64,000 nucleotides of DNA, taken from assembly GCA_022695795.1 (NCBI GenBank), contig MU404167.1:62001-126000 (forward strand), given 5' to 3'. Origin of the DNA: Biscogniauxia marginata (lineage: Eukaryota > Ascomycota > Sordariomycetes > Xylariales > Xylariaceae). The position numbers and the translations under genes were made by a program. The notes beneath the pieces were generated by a model that made no database searches, had not been told where the DNA came from, and was given only the letters and a program-made list of their open reading frames with translations. The first letter of the stretch is position 1. The number at the start of each line of letters is the position of its first letter. Shown here one piece after another: positions 34,501-47,869 of this stretch.

Positions 34501-36025
34501 GAAGTCCCAAGTTGGGGTAAGTTAATGAATGATCTAATCGGCTGTCGCTTCGCTGACATCATTCTTCATTCTCGCGGGGGCGACGATGTTACCCTAGATA
34601 ATGCAAACGCTGAAGATCTGCGTTTGGTGCTGTCAAGTTTCAGAATTCGATCCGTCTCGGCATCTGAATTGCGAATCCAGAATCTACTCCTATCAAATTA
34701 CCTATTTTGTGAGAATAAAGACAGGAACCGGCCTTGGTTGTTTCTAGGTCTATGTAGGTAGGGCCTCCAGGCTCGTGATATGTAAGTTAAACGTGCCTAG
34801 TTAAAGAATGTCTGTCATGGTTGATGAGATCTGTAGGCATATGTATTTAGGTGGTTTTAGTGAAGGGTAGCTAAAACTAAATCTGGTTTCAGGGCCGCTG
34901 TGTAAGACGCCGTCGTAGTCGTAGTCGCGATTAGTTACACTAAGAGATTAGCTTCGTGCTAAATGTCAGATGGCCCCTGAACCTTTGTCTAGATCGCCCC
35001 CCACCCGTCCCTCTGGATACAGGTGGGTCCGGCGTTTTCCTAGAGGCTAGCGTACGTAACCTTTGTGCAAGGTACCTTCACAGCCCTAATGGGGCGCCAC
35101 TCGACAACCTAGGTACCTGACGTGCGTGGGTTTTTAGGCGGAGCACTCCGGTCTCTACCGTGTACCTCTACGTAACTACGGTACACTACAGTAGCGACGT
35201 CTTTCCTTGTTGTTTCTAGTAGGTCTGCCATATTCTCCTCTCGTTCGATCACCCAGTCCAACTTCCAACCAACATGTGCATTGCATATACGCAATCTTTG
35301 CATCCAACCTTTCGTTTTCTCCGCTGTGAATAGCGCAATACCAACGCGCAGCAGAATGTTTCAAGTGCTTCATGTTTCTTTTACCTGTTGAAAGGTGACC
35401 CCTTCGACCCGACCCAAGCGCCTACTTTGTGCGGTTGCATGCATTCTGCATCGAGCCACACAGAATCGCTCCTCGGACCTCCTGGCAACGTCTTCTCCCA
35501 CAACAACTGTCTCAGCATATGCCATTTTTTCTGCTACAAGTTGCAATCGCTTCGTTGCGAGTAACACGATTCGAACCCCCGTCCCAACCTAGACCAGACC
35601 CCCCCCATCTGTGCTGTTATACTCTCGTCTGATGGTCTGGCCCAAACACCTCGCTCGCCCAATTAATACTCCGACACAGCTCACGGTCCGCCGCCAATTC
35701 TACAACCTACTGGAGTCGCCAGAGGTTAGTCGATCCGTCGAAGGCCTCCCCGTTTCGGGGTACAGCCCTGTCGATACGTAGCCCTAGTGGGAACGAGAAG
35801 GAAACAGAAAGACAGGCGGCAAGGAAATCCTCTCCTCTGTGTGCTTATGTCTTGACACACATATCAATACTTCAACCTGCACTACTCCGAAGGTTCCAGG
35901 GTTATCTACCACAATAATTTTTACATCGCATCTATCGCGCCCGTCGAGCTCCTATCATAGGTAGTGATCCCGCATAATTGGAACACGGCGATCTCCCGCC
36001 GTGGTCGTCCGGGCGACAGATCATC
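31547..36025. other. 4.5 kb gene-free stretch
   Basis: No frame has convincing coding character. The longest (34459-34761, 100 codons) has no recognisable family. CTAGGTACC-like palindromes occur at about 34370 and 35107-35118. The last 500 bases contain the leader of the transporter gene, pyrimidine-rich and with several short frames. Confidence 0.5.
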
Positions 36026-38292
36026 ATGGACCAGGCAGTCCAGATCCTCGATGCGGCCCACCAAATATATGCCCGGGCGAACGAGACGAGTACGACCACG
36101 GATCCGAACGAACAAACTCGGCCGCCTGCTTATAAAGCTATCGGTATAGGCCTGGCTATTGCATCTGGATGCTTTATCGGAACATCGTTCGTGTTGAAGA
36201 AGGTTGGCCTGCTGAAGGCAAACGAAAAGTACCAAGAGGTTGCTGGCGAGGGCTATGGCTACCTCAAGAACGTATACTGGTGGTCTGGCATGACCTTGAT
36301 GATTATCGGCGAGCTTTGCAACTTTGCTGCATATGCTTTCACCGACGCCATCCTGGTTACATCTTTGGGTGCCCTATCCGTTGTTATTACCACCGTGCTC
36401 TCGGCCATATTCCTGAAGGAGAGACTAAGCTTGGTCGGCAAGGTCGCTTGCTTTCTTTGCGTCGTTGGGTCCGTCGTCATTGTTCTAAACGCGCCTGAGG
36501 AGTCATCGGTTGCTAATATCCAGGAAATGCAAAAATTTGTTGTGACCCCTGGGTTTCTCACCTACGCCGGTGTCATTATTGTCGGGTGCACCTTCCTAGC
36601 CTTCTGGGCTGGCCCACGGTATGGGAAGAAGAACATGTTTACCTACATTTCCATTTGCAGCTGGATTGGGGGGTTGAGCGTTGTTGCTACCCAGGGTCTA
36701 GGTGCTGCCATCGTTGCCCAGGCAGGTGGCACACCTCAGTTCAACCATTGGTTTCTTTATATCGTTCTTGTTTTCGTGATAGGGACACTCGTGACCGAGA
36801 TCATATTTCTAAATGTGAGCCATGGACAATCCGGTTGAGTACGATTAGCTAATTATTTGTACAGAAAGCGTTGAACCTCTTCAATGCGGCTATGGTCACT
36901 CCAACATACTACGTATACTTCACGAGTACTACAATCATAACTTCATCTGTACTGTTTCAGGGATTCAAGGGTACAGCGGCGGAGATCATCACCGTTGTCA
37001 TGGGATTTCTCACTATTTGCGCAGGGGTCGTTCTACTTCAGCTTTCTAAGTCTGCTAAGGACGTACCGGATACTGCCGTATTTACAGGAGACTTGGACCA
37101 GATTCACACCATTGCTGAACAAGAGCAACCCGAGACCGAACCGAAAGCTGACGCCATTCGTGGTACTGCCGCGATTATGCGACGGTTTTCCAACGCGCGG
37201 CTGAAGATGGAGGAGGAAGAATTCAGACGACTACGTGAAGAGAAGGAGATGGAACGACTCGCAGCCGTCAGTGAAGATGGTCGCGAGCAGTTTGAGTGGG
37301 ACGGCCTACGACGTAGGAGAACAACATTGGGAAGCCAGCGGAGCCGCCCCTTTACTTCACCAAGTCCTGCTAACACGCCCGCCCATCCACCGCTGGGCCG
37401 TACACGGTTTTTAACAGATGAGGAATTAGAAGAGGAGCGAAGTCGACAGGCATCGCCTGGTGTTCTTTCTAGCATCGCGGGCACCATTCGGAGTCGTGCG
37501 CGTTCTGTCTTGCTCCCGGGCCACCCTGAGTTCCCTCAGCAGCAAGGCCATGGCGCTATCACGAATATACAAAGTCCGATGCACCCTGTACAATTGACCG
37601 ACATTGCCGTTCCGAACCAGAAGTACCCAAATGAAGCTAGCCCGTACAGCTACGGCCTACCGAAGACGGAGTACGGCGGCGCAGCTAGTATCGCGTCCCG
37701 GAGTACCGATCGCCACATCCAGTTTAGCGAGACGCCGAAACCAGGTGCTAGCACTACCTCGCTAGCTCCGCCGACGCCGCCTCCTCATCAGGAGCATCCC
37801 TCCGCACGTCGGCAGTTCTCGTTCCAAAATGTTTTCCGTCGGCATCAAGCTGACAGAGAACAGGATCGAGCTCTGCCGTCGTTACCGAGCCCGCCCTCGC
37901 GACAAGGGATCAGGTCGAGGGGTTACTCGGATCGCCAAGTCGGGGGGAAGAACGCGACAGAGGAGGAGAAGCTCGGCCTTGTGAAGGGTGACTCGCAATC
38001 AATGCCAGCCCTGCCTCGTTACGACGGTTTAGACGAATCTGATGAAGACTCCCTAGATGACGGCTTATATTCGGACGATAAGCGAGCTCAGCGATATGGC
38101 AGAGGAATAACGATAAGCCCACCTAGGCAGGAAAGCCCAGATAAGGAAGTAGATGTAGCAGGTTATGAAGAGAGTCGGAGAAGGTGGTACGAAAGCAGGG
38201 GCCGAAGGGGTGATTCAAATCATAGTAGCCCCCCGCCACGACCGCCCGGCCGGCGAAGCCCACCCCCCGGTGGCGATGGGGCCTTTGTTTAA
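36026..38292 (+). CDS. NIPA/DUF803 magnesium-transporter-like protein with long tail
   Basis: Multi-pass membrane protein of the NIPA (Mg transporter, drug/metabolite transporter fold) family, 738 residues from exons 36026-36814 and 36865-38292 (donor GTGAGC, acceptor TACAG). The first ~340 residues hold about nine hydrophobic helices, starting with YKAIGIGLAIASGCFIGTSF and including LNAPEE after helix 4, and FLNKALNLFNAAMVTPTYYV across the exon junction, which is the family signature. The remaining ~390 residues are a charged, Pro/Ser/Arg-rich cytoplasmic tail with a coiled-coil-like stretch (LKMEEEEFRRLREEKEMERL) near its start. Long tails of this kind are typical of filamentous-fungal members and may carry regulatory phosphorylation sites. 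The ATG at 36026 has the context ATCATGG; no earlier in-frame ATG exists. Ion specificity is inferred from the family only. Confidence 0.95.
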
Positions 38293-38347
38293 ATGAAGGA
38301 ATGATGATGAGAAACGAGCGATGTTTAGACAAGTCTTCCCCAGCATC

Positions 38348-38388
38348 CGGTCGGTCGGTCGGTCGGTCGGTCGGTTGGTCGGTCGGCG
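38348..38388. repeat. (GGTC)n microsatellite in 3' UTR
   Basis: About nine GGTC units with one GGTT variant, starting some 55 bases after the transporter stop codon. It probably lies in the transcript's 3' untranslated region. Confidence 0.9.
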
Positions 38389-41300
38389 TTGTTTTGCATA
38401 TTGTTCAAATGTTGCACTGTATAAATACTTGGGTCATGATCGGCATACACACATAGTTCTCATAGTTACCTAGAAGAGGCAGGGTTCTCCATATTACGGA
38501 GCGGGAGCCCACAAACTGGGCATATCGGGTATTCATCCTCATGTGCTACCTATTACGAACGGGAGGGAGAGAGGTCAAACATCGGTATTTTAGGCGGGGT
38601 CATATCTGTACAATAGAGACCAAGAGTGACGCAACGGTTGATGGTAACTAAGGTAACAACGGCTGTAGATAACTTCAAAAACACAGGCACGATGCTTGTT
38701 GCCTGATATGTGGTTATTTTGGTGGCTCTCACTCAAAACACTTGTGCCAATCTCTACTGGTGCCTATGTAACAGTATATATGAAATTGCCTCGGCCCTTC
38801 TTGGTCATATCACCCGCACGTATTCCGCGCGCCGAGAAACATTAATTGCGAAGGAGGACTTGCATCTCTTTCTCCGCGGATTTCGAAACATACAATGGAT
38901 ATGGCTGCACTATGCCTATCTCAGGCTTTGGGGGGGAAGGGGGGAAGTACAGAAGCATCTAACCTACCTGTCATTCTCCTCATATACCTAAGTATGACAG
39001 GCTATGTATCCGTCGTCTAGTCACCCCGGCCGTGCCACGTCGGACAAGTTACAACGGCATCGCCCCAAGCGAAGATGTCATCGCCCGCTCGCTAACGTTG
39101 TACAATAGCACAATTTGACAGCACGGCCTACCTGCGTGTCAGCCAGTCATTGTGTTGGGAGATTTATCTAGCCGTTGATGCCTAGCGGGAAGCGTACAAG
39201 ATTACATCTTCCCGCCGATCTCGCAGTCGGCCGGGTAGGGAGCTAGCTAGCTGGGTTTGCTTGCCTGAGAAGGGAATATGTTTGTATCGTCACACACAAG
39301 GTAGATGTACGGCATTTTTTATTTGCTCATCCTAACGTTACGCCTGTCGCCGGGAGCATCGCAGATGGGTAGATCCTGGGTCTCACTATCGTGATTCCGT
39401 CGCTGGCCGGACGTTTGCGGCGGTGGGCAAAATATTGGGGGGTACAAGGATGGTTGGGAGACAAAGGGGGCTATTTATGTACGGGGAGGGGACGACCATT
39501 CGTCTATGTGTGGTTTTGGTTTTGGAGTTTGAGCTCTAGTTCTTCGCGCAACAACTACTTGAGTATCTGCATTTAGTTACGTACGTAGGGGTACGACCGT
39601 TACGTATATATATATATATATATATATTTATACCTTCTAGGGATGACTCGGGTTGGGAAATGTATTAACCAAGTTGGTAGATGGATAGATACGCAGGAAT
39701 TGAATTTCATAAATGTAGTATATACTTACTGTTTAAAGGGGTGGCAAGAAGAGCAAGACGTTTGTAACCTAAGTGTACAAGACGTAAGGAGCTGTTCGAC
39801 GAAGGAGTCTATGTATCTTACCTCTGCCTACCTGGTATGATATATACCAGGCACCTAGGTATTCGGTAGGATTCATCCAGCTACTAATACCTACCAACCC
39901 ATATACTAAATTAGATGTTAACCGTATCTATAGTACTCATTTTAAAGACAAAGGTTACCAGCTTTTAAGTCACTTCTTATAAAGCACAGTTCTATTATAA
40001 CTAGATATATATGCCTAAGATATAAATATAATGAGATTAGTAGATAGTTATCTAGCTCAAGATCTAAATAAGAGGAAAACTCCTTGCCTTCTTACCGTCA
40101 TTTATATTAAAGTGATCTGTGCTCCATTTCGCTATTAGTTTCCATAATGCGACATACAAACTACATTCTGAAGGAATTGTAAACATGCCGCTAGCTCATA
40201 TTAAGCCTAGTTGTTAGTGGGACGAGGTGAAAATAAGCGACTAACTTCAAGGTGTATGCACTTGTACGACTGTAAATGTACCTAGTCCTGTGATATAATA
40301 GGATGAATGCTTTTATTAGCAAATGTGATTGACATTGGGGAACATAAGAACGTAAGTATGTACATCCCTACATGTAGGACAAATCAACCCGGATCTCCGG
40401 CTAACGATAGGGGGCAAAAATGGGTTTCTGTATATTGTCCGGATCAACATTAGCCGTGTAATTAATACTATCACGAAGCTTACCCGAGGGGATAGATAAT
40501 AGTGCGGTTGTTATTGGAAAAGCTAAAACAGGTACCTAGAAGGACACGGACGGGGTGTTTTTTTACATGCAAAACAGTCCCTTCCCTCTGACTAATCTCG
40601 TACAAGTTGCTCACTTCACCGCTATAACGTTACCAGTCAAAGTCACCAGCAGGAAGGGTCCGTGGGATTTCTAGCATATGTACTAACATATGCTTAAATA
40701 CCTAAGCGTCTAATATAATAGTCAAGACTTTTAAACCACAGCGTCCCGCGGCCTCCCTAGGATGACTAACATAACATATACCATGAGTAGATCTCACACT
40801 CCACCGAGGAGAACAGAGGTTTCTATTTTTGAACACCGCAGCAACCGGTATTCCGACATCTACCTACCGGTTATACCTACCTATGCAAAGTATTAATATT
40901 CGCTGCTGACCCTAACTAGGTATAGGTACCAATCGGGAGGAGAGAACAAGGGGGACACATTTTATCTGCCTAGAGTTACTATTATTAGCATTGTGGGTAT
41001 AGAGATAAGTATCCTTGTTCGATAGACAAGATGAGGCTGATTGCTGAAAGAAAAGAAAGAAATCGAATGCATATGTGGGTAATAGGTACTAGGTCGCTAT
41101 TACATGCAAGCATGCTTATGCACATATAAATATGCCTATAGGAATACTTTTATACTACCATGTATAGCGGTTGCGGCCTTGCGCTGAAAGGATCTTAATC
41201 TATATTGCAATTACACATTTGTTGAATGGATAGGATTTATATTCCACTCTAGCAACTTGACACAGCCACAGAGTAGCGATGCATGGGTTAGGCTTGATCG

Positions 41301-42206
41301 GCGTGTCTACCGTTGAAGACACACCCGAATATCTCACTAGCAGGACCTCCTGTAGTAGCAAAGAACTCCTATATACTACATTTACACTAGAAGTGCAGTA
41401 GCTGTCCTCCCAAGACGGTGGGATGGGGCTCGCGCACTACACTAGTCTTGATTAGCTATATAGGTTTCTCGTATCTCCTCGATAGCCTAGACAGACTAGA
41501 CATTCATAGGATACTCTAAATCTTTAGCCTCCAAATGAGCATATCTACATCGTATTCACAAGGTCTTCGTTCGCTCCGTAGGTCGAACTAATCCTCAGCG
41601 TTATACCCGCCGGAGGCAGGCTTAGCTACCCAATAGTGAAAACTCTGTCAGCCAGGTATCTTCTTACTGGGGCAGGTGGGCGACACAAGCAGGAATGTGG
41701 AACGTGCTCGACATGGTGCTCAGTGAGCATATCCACCCATGGTTGTATGAGATAATAATTACACCAGTGTTAGGACGACCCGAAAAGCAAATCGTCTGTG
41801 TCTAGCACAGAGGAATTCCAGAGAGATCGGCAAGCTGGAAGAGGAAACCCCAGCAAACCGCAAACCGACGGGGGAGAGTCAGCTTGAGGCGCAAGACAGA
41901 CAACGACGATAATGGAACGCCAAGGAACCCCGAAAGCTTATCCCGTGTGTACGACCCTTTTCAGCATCGTCTTACAAAGTGGTGCCGTGGGTATCGTATT
42001 TAAGGGGACGGGGACGATTGGAAAGCCCATTCCGGTTCGGGCCATAAATAATAAACGGTCTCCTCAACGAGTTGAGCGGTCAGCATAGGGCATAAGATCT
42101 TAGTTCTCACATATATATCACCACACTACCGTTTCTGGTCCTAACGCATTTCTGGATGGACCTCTGATATTCGTCGGTTCAGTTCGGATTTGCCCCAACG
42201 GTAGAA
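38389..42206. other. 3.8 kb gene-free stretch
   Basis: No conserved protein was seen in either strand. There is a (TA)n run at 39605-39627, several ACCTAGGTA-type palindromes (about 39852, 40534, 40921), and an even mixture of short frames with no coding bias. The last 200 bases are the likely promoter and leader of the glycosyltransferase-like gene. Confidence 0.5.
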
Positions 42207-43930
42207 ATGGGGGCTGTACAATATGAGACGCCGTCGTCAGATACCTCGAAGGACACCGATGACCATAGAGAATGGGACGAGGAACAACACGTCGGGCTTT
42301 TTTCCAACATAGTCAAGCCTATGAATGCCGTTTCGGGAGAGCAGTCGTGGTACTCTCTGGCCCTCCAGAAATTCAGCTACCACAGAAGGAGACAGGATAT
42401 ACACCGCTTGTTGATATTCCTTGTCGCAATCGGCAGCGTATTCATCATCCTGTTCCAGGTGAGCCGTCGCGAGTTATACAACGCTGCACCGTCCCAGAGC
42501 CCCGAGATAAAGGCCCCATCGGTGAGTGAGGAGTGTACAACATGGCCAGTCCATGGAAATGAGACCTACAAATTTAGGCAGACGCAAAGGAACAGCACGC
42601 TCCAGAGCTTCGCCCCGAGGGGGGGCTGGAAGAAGCCCGCCGGCATCAACGTCAAGGCGTTAATATTCTATGGGCGCAGGAGGACAGTCGATTTCCTGGA
42701 TTGCTACCTAACCCGAAATCTCGTCGACAACGGCGGATATCTGGATGAGGTCTGGTTCATGTTGCATACGGATAACCAGGAAGATCTCGCCTACCTAGAT
42801 CGTCTTGTATCGCAAAGAAGACGGTACCGAATTGTGAACCCGGGGGAATGCCAAGGCTCGAGCTATGGCTGCATATGGGATCCCGTTGTTGAGGATGATA
42901 CGATATATATTAAGATCGACGACGACATTGTGGGTTCTCACTAACCTGGAGTAAGATGTTTTTGAGGATATGGATTTGCTAATAGCGCCTGCCCATTTTC
43001 TAGGTCTTCATTCATCCGGACACGATCCCTCAGCTGGTCCACACGCGGATCAAAGAACCCCACCCCTACGCTGTGTCCGCCAACCTCGTCAACAGCCCGT
43101 TGACGGGGTACAAGCACTATGACGCCGGCGCCATCCATCCCTTCCGGCCAGACCCTTCCCGCAAGCGGAAGCACCGGGCTTCCGAAACTTGGCGGCCCTC
43201 GGAGAAGCCGGGCTTTCCCACGCCGAAGATTCCCGACATCGACGAAGAGAACGTCACCGCGATCACCGAGGAGGTTCTCGACGCGCACGTCGAAGCCGAG
43301 CCGCCGTACCGAGGCCACACGTGGCTGCTGCTCCCGGGCGGCAGCCGCGACCTGCTGAAGACGCCGATGGGCATCAACAAGCTCCGGGAGCCGCGGGACG
43401 GCGGCGAGAAGCTCATGGGGGCGGCCTGGCACTCGTGGATGATCGCCGCGCAGCAGCACTACTCGCTGCTGCAGAACCTCGAGGACGACGCGATGTGGCG
43501 GTACCACTTCGCGGGCGGCGGCGGCGTCGTCGTCGACGGCTACCCGCAGGGCGGCGAGTCGCTCGCGGGCGAGGCGGCGCTCCGGCACTGGGACCGCCAC
43601 CGCCTGGGGCCGGGGGCCGAGCAGCTGCTCGACACGGGCTACGTGCGGTACAACCTCAACTTCGTGGCGCTCTGGGGCCACGACGTGCGCGCGGCGCTGC
43701 CGATCGCCGGCGACGACGAGCAGGACATCACGGTCGCGATCCCGGAGCGCACCGGCCGGCCCTTCGTCATCGACTCGCGCGCCGTCGTCGCCCACATCGG
43801 CTTCAACCCCCAGCAGGCCGGCGTGCGGCAGACCGACCTGCTCGACCGGTGGCGCGCCTACGCCAACGAGATGGTGTGCGCCCCGGCAGACCGGAAGAGG
43901 CCCTTTGACGGCCGGTGCCCCGGGTTCTGA
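42207..43930 (+). CDS. Type II membrane glycosyltransferase-like protein
   Basis: Predicted Golgi/ER type II membrane protein with a GT-A-like glycosyltransferase fold, 549 residues from exons 42207-42929 and 43004-43930. A cytosolic N-terminus of about 67 residues precedes one transmembrane helix at 68-85 (LLIFLVAIGSVFIILFQV). The lumenal part contains KALIFYGRRRTVDFLDCYL, DEVWFMLHT, and IYIKIDDDI with a DxD-type metal-binding Asp238-Asp240 at the exon junction, followed by VFIHPDTIPQLV, HPYAVSANLVNSPLTGYKHYDAGA and a WLLLPGGSRDLLKTPMGIN segment. The layout resembles uncharacterised fungal families close to GT2/GT-A enzymes; acceptor and sugar are unknown. Exon 2 becomes very GC-rich (CG-dominated third positions), unlike exon 1, and this produces long antisense and out-of-frame shadows. 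Splicing removes a TAA stop only a few codons into the intron. Confidence 0.82.
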
Positions 43931-46900
43931 TTTTTGGTTTGGTTTGATTTGATTTGATTTGATTTCACTCGGTCCCCGGGGCTAGAGTCAGGCCGAGCGA
44001 TGATGATAATGATGATACTGTACACATTTTTTTGTCAAACCAATCAGTAGTCCCTGCTCCTTCTCTCCCTATCTCCCTATCTTCCTGCACCCCCTCTTTT
44101 TTCTCCCGCTCCCCCTCACCATCGCTGTGCCATCGGCTAGTTGTGTGTGACAACTCTGAAAACTTCTGTCGACATGTCCAACGAATAAGACGGCGGCATT
44201 TCCCCCGTGACGGTACTACCTACGCGCACACGCAAATAAGCATCGGGGAACAAGGACGGTGGACGAGAGAGGGGAGGCGGTTTCAAGGACCACGGTGACG
44301 ACCGTAGGTCGTTCATAAGCGAATGAGGAAACCTACCAAAGGCAGGGCCGGGTGATTGTGAGACCTGGCGGTGGCTGTGGGCTCAGCTCGTGTTCGCGCC
44401 CCCGGTGCAACATTCCCGGTAAAAGGGGTTCGAAGTTCGGCATTTGTTGGACGCGAACAAACTGGACAGGTCCCATCCATTCTAAGCCCAACTAAACATG
44501 TGTTTTCTGTAACCAGCGAATTTTTCCTCTTTGCCTATCTCTCAGCGTTGGGGGTGATGGTGGTGATGGTGGTGTATTCGGTCCATTACTAGTGGACGAG
44601 GAGGCGTGATTACATATATATCTACCTATATATAGATTAGGTGGCAGAATACTTATTGCTTCATCACGTTCAAAGTTATTTAATGGGTCACCATCTGATC
44701 TGGGAAGGGGAAAGAGATCACATTGATGTCCCTCGGCTTATACCGACAACGGAGGTTTATTCAAATGGCCCGGCGTTGTGGTCTCCTAAAGAGGATCCGG
44801 TTTATCTGAGATCCAACATCTCGGTAAAAGATGGCAAACGACGATTAACCTCCCTAGTAAATCAACCTTCCTCCAGACAAGCTCGGACGTTAGACCTCGA
44901 GTTCCCAGCTAGACTTGAAGCTCCTGCGCTTCGGACCCGCTGTTCCCTCTTCGTCCTCTACTTTCTACGGCGCCGCCGGCATACTTGGGTCAGGCAGGCG
45001 ACCTACCAGAGTAGCGGGCAATGGTCTGCAACTGCACCCCGTCTCGTACTTAATTTGGTCATAGACTACCGGTGCTTCGGGTCTAGCAGCCAAGGGGGGG
45101 GGGGGGGGATGTCTTTCGGAGGATGGCCTCCCACCAGCGCGGGTCGTGTTTTTTTCGCACAGTACCCCGGGATTATAGTGAAAGTTTCTTTGGTACGCTG
45201 AATATACACGAAGCTGGAGAAGCAAGGGGATAAAATCATTGAGGCTGATGCATGAGGAGAGAGGGTAGTTGAGCGATGGTCGAAGAACGGTGCTATCGGC
45301 GAGGGGATCATGAAGTATTAGCTTCGTAGCAGGATTATGCTTTATCCGTTTATTAGTCTAGCTTTCTGCTCATGAATTTGGGATCCAGGGTTGTGGCATT
45401 AATAATGTTAACGCTAAGATGATGTGAGTAACAGAGTGTGGACTTGGTTTATAATAAAGATAGATAGATGTATGGCATCGTTGATACTTAATTTAATTAA
45501 ATTCGGCTCGAAGACGGAGATAGTACCTACGGTAGGCTACCTCAAGTAGTTCCATTTAACATTATATATAGATACCTATGGGTCTAGTATGGACCACTTT
45601 TGATCAGGGTATTGTTGAGATAAGATAAAGGTATGAGCATGAGATACAGTGTATCAGGCCCTCTGACTTACGAAAGTGCAACTCAAAGCACTCATTCTAT
45701 TGGGTGGTGTCAATTGAACATCCAGGAACAGTCTAAATAGAGATGTTATTTGTTCCGTACTATATATCGGCACTGGGTTCATATTGCCTCGCTTTCAGAG
45801 CGCATGACTATGGTTATTAAACGATGAGAATGGATAATTTTATACTTCTTTCCTTATGCCTGTAGATCAGTATTTCCTTTAACGATTCTCAAATATAATT
45901 AGTGGCTAATCCTACTCCTTCGCTTGACTACATCCTCTCATTCCTTATTGCGTCTTGATATATATGAAATGGGAAAAAGACTTAGTTACTCATATGATAA
46001 TACATTGTTAGTATCCCAACAAGTTTCATATCCCCAAAAATGCCGGTATTCGGGATAGTTTTAAGAGATACATATAACAAGTAAACTGTTTAGTTTATGT
46101 TGAATAATTCATAATCGATGCACGTGATACCTGGGTAGGTAGGTTTGTGCCGTAGAATTGCATTTATTACCTAGAAAGGCTATCTTGATGCCGAGTGCAT
46201 CATTTCATTGGAGGACAGCCCAAACCTAATTTCGAGGCATTGATCGCACTAAATCTCCGTAATATGTCTGAGAAAACAAGTAATTCTAGGTAGTTTCATG
46301 CTAATTCTTAAAGATGGGCATCTTCCCCCCCTTTAAATTTTACGATTGGATCACTACCTATCCTAAGATGTGCAACCTTCTCAGTTGAGCGAAATCACAT
46401 GTTTGTAGCTAAGAAGTGGAATGTCGTTTGCGAATGCGCCCATTTGAAATCGATCTTCCTTGCCTTCTACAATACAATTCGAGATGGCAATGGCACGTTA
46501 CAATTCAGTTGGGAAAGGGAAAAAAAAAACATTTACAGGGGTTTCAGTTCCTCTGTTTCAACTAGTCCTCCTGCCATATCGGGCTATACAGTGGCCTTCA
46601 GCTCGCTCGGATACGCCCTGTGATTGGCCACTTCGCAGCGCGAGCTGTGAAACAGGAGAGACTTGAACGCATTCTGCATGAATGCCAAGCGATCAGATTG
46701 CGGGATTGCGCTACCACTTCGGCCACTCAGCAGACTTTCCTGGGGTTTGCGACTTAACAAGCAAGGGGCGAAGGAAGGGGATTCTCGGGCAATTAGTCCT
46801 GCCATCAGCACTTCATGTCGATCAACGCCCTATCACCAAGTACTGTGCTGTTCCCTGAACAAGCCTGCCATTTTAATGAGCATATAAAAGAAGGGTCTCA

Positions 46901-46997
46901 TTCCCATCCCCGACGATGAGGTAAGATGGTTTAGTCTAGGTAGTCTCGTAGGGGTCCTAACTTGCTGCCCTGTGTATCCGTACATCGAAAAGAGATC
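43931..46997. other. 3 kb gene-free stretch
   Basis: It starts with a (GATTT)n-like run (about 43933-43965) in the glycosyltransferase 3' UTR and contains a 15-base poly-G at 45094-45108. A 186-codon frame at 44641-45201 begins with GTG, has no family features and crosses the poly-G, so it is not called. A tRNA-like sequence with an internal-promoter A box lies on the minus strand at about 46650-46735. Confidence 0.5.
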
Positions 46998-47869
46998 ATG
47001 GCGCCTCGTAAAATCCTCATCGTGCCGGCCCTTGCGGCTCTCGCCACGGCGCTCAACATCACCGACTACGTTCCCTCCTGCGGGCCACCGTGTATCTTCG
47101 ATTCCGTAGCTAACCACACGACCTGCGATGTTGGCGACAACAAATGCATATGCGCCAACGTTTACACCGTCAAGCGAGACGGTGAGGTGTGCTTGAGGGA
47201 CGCATGTAGCGAGTCTGATTATGGTATGTACTGACCGTATAAACTCACCAAGTTCATGCGACTAAAAAGCTCCGAACAGGCGGCACTATGAGGGGCTACG
47301 ACCAGTTCTGCAAGGACGTCTCATCATCCCCGTCCACCACGGCGTCGAGCACATCGACCACAGATTCATCGACTTCAGCGACCTCAGCAGACACCACAAC
47401 AGTGGACACTACTACTACCAGCCCGGGAAGCTCCAGCACAGGTACTCCTTACCCGACCTCGACCTTGACCTCGACCTCGGCCACGGAACCCGGGTCTTCG
47501 TCCTCGTCCTCGTCTTCTATTACCCGCGAGACTTCGTCGTCGAGCGCGCCCGTGACATCGCTAACTTCGTACCCGTCATCGGGGTCATCGACAACAGGCC
47601 ACGGAAGCTCCCACGCGAGCACACCCACTACGGGAGAACCCACCACCGGCAGCGCCCCGGGATCGTCTTCATCGACGTCTCTGGACCCATCTTCCGCTAC
47701 CTCGCCGGCGGGGACTACGATCTCGGTCTCCACGACGACCTCCGCGTCGTCGACGGGATCCCCAAGCACGGTCCCGACGACCGACGCGGGCGTCCGGGCA
47801 GAGGCGGGCCTCGCCGCGGGCCTCGGGGGTCTCCTCCTGGCTATCGGGCTTGTACAGCTCGGCTTGTGA
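46998..47869 (+). CDS. CFEM-domain GPI-anchored cell-wall protein
   Basis: Small secreted cysteine-rich protein, 271 residues from exons 46998-47223 and 47280-47869. A signal peptide (about 1-18, IVPALAALATA) is followed by a CFEM domain with exactly eight cysteines at residues 28, 32, 43, 50, 52, 65, 70 and 86, including the CDVGDNKCIC segment, whose Asp is the residue used for haem-iron binding in known CFEM proteins. The intron sits between the seventh and eighth cysteines. A Ser/Thr-rich low-complexity linker of about 150 residues (likely O-mannosylated) leads to a hydrophobic tail (AGLAAGLGGLLLAIGLVQLGL) typical of a GPI-attachment signal. Role by family: haem or iron acquisition, adhesion, or effector; not decidable here. 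Confidence 0.93.

Noticed and set aside
34459..34761. 100-codon frame starting with ATG
   Set aside because: No family recognised, no neighbouring exon found, composition like the surrounding intergenic DNA.
35545..35620. tRNA-like TTCGAATC box on the minus strand
   Set aside because: The T stem does not pair (GGGGG against CGTGT) and no A box lies at the right distance.
38710..38991. 93-codon plus-strand frame
   Set aside because: No conserved motif, no leader, and composition equal to the flanks.
42941..43795. 284-codon open frame antisense to the glycosyltransferase-like gene
   Set aside because: It is Arg/Val/Pro-rich with no family motif and mirrors the very GC-rich sense codons; the sense strand is a spliced conserved protein.
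44641..45201. 186-codon frame on the plus strand
   Set aside because: It begins with GTG, crosses a poly-G tract that codes for a glycine run, has no recognisable domain and irregular codon use.
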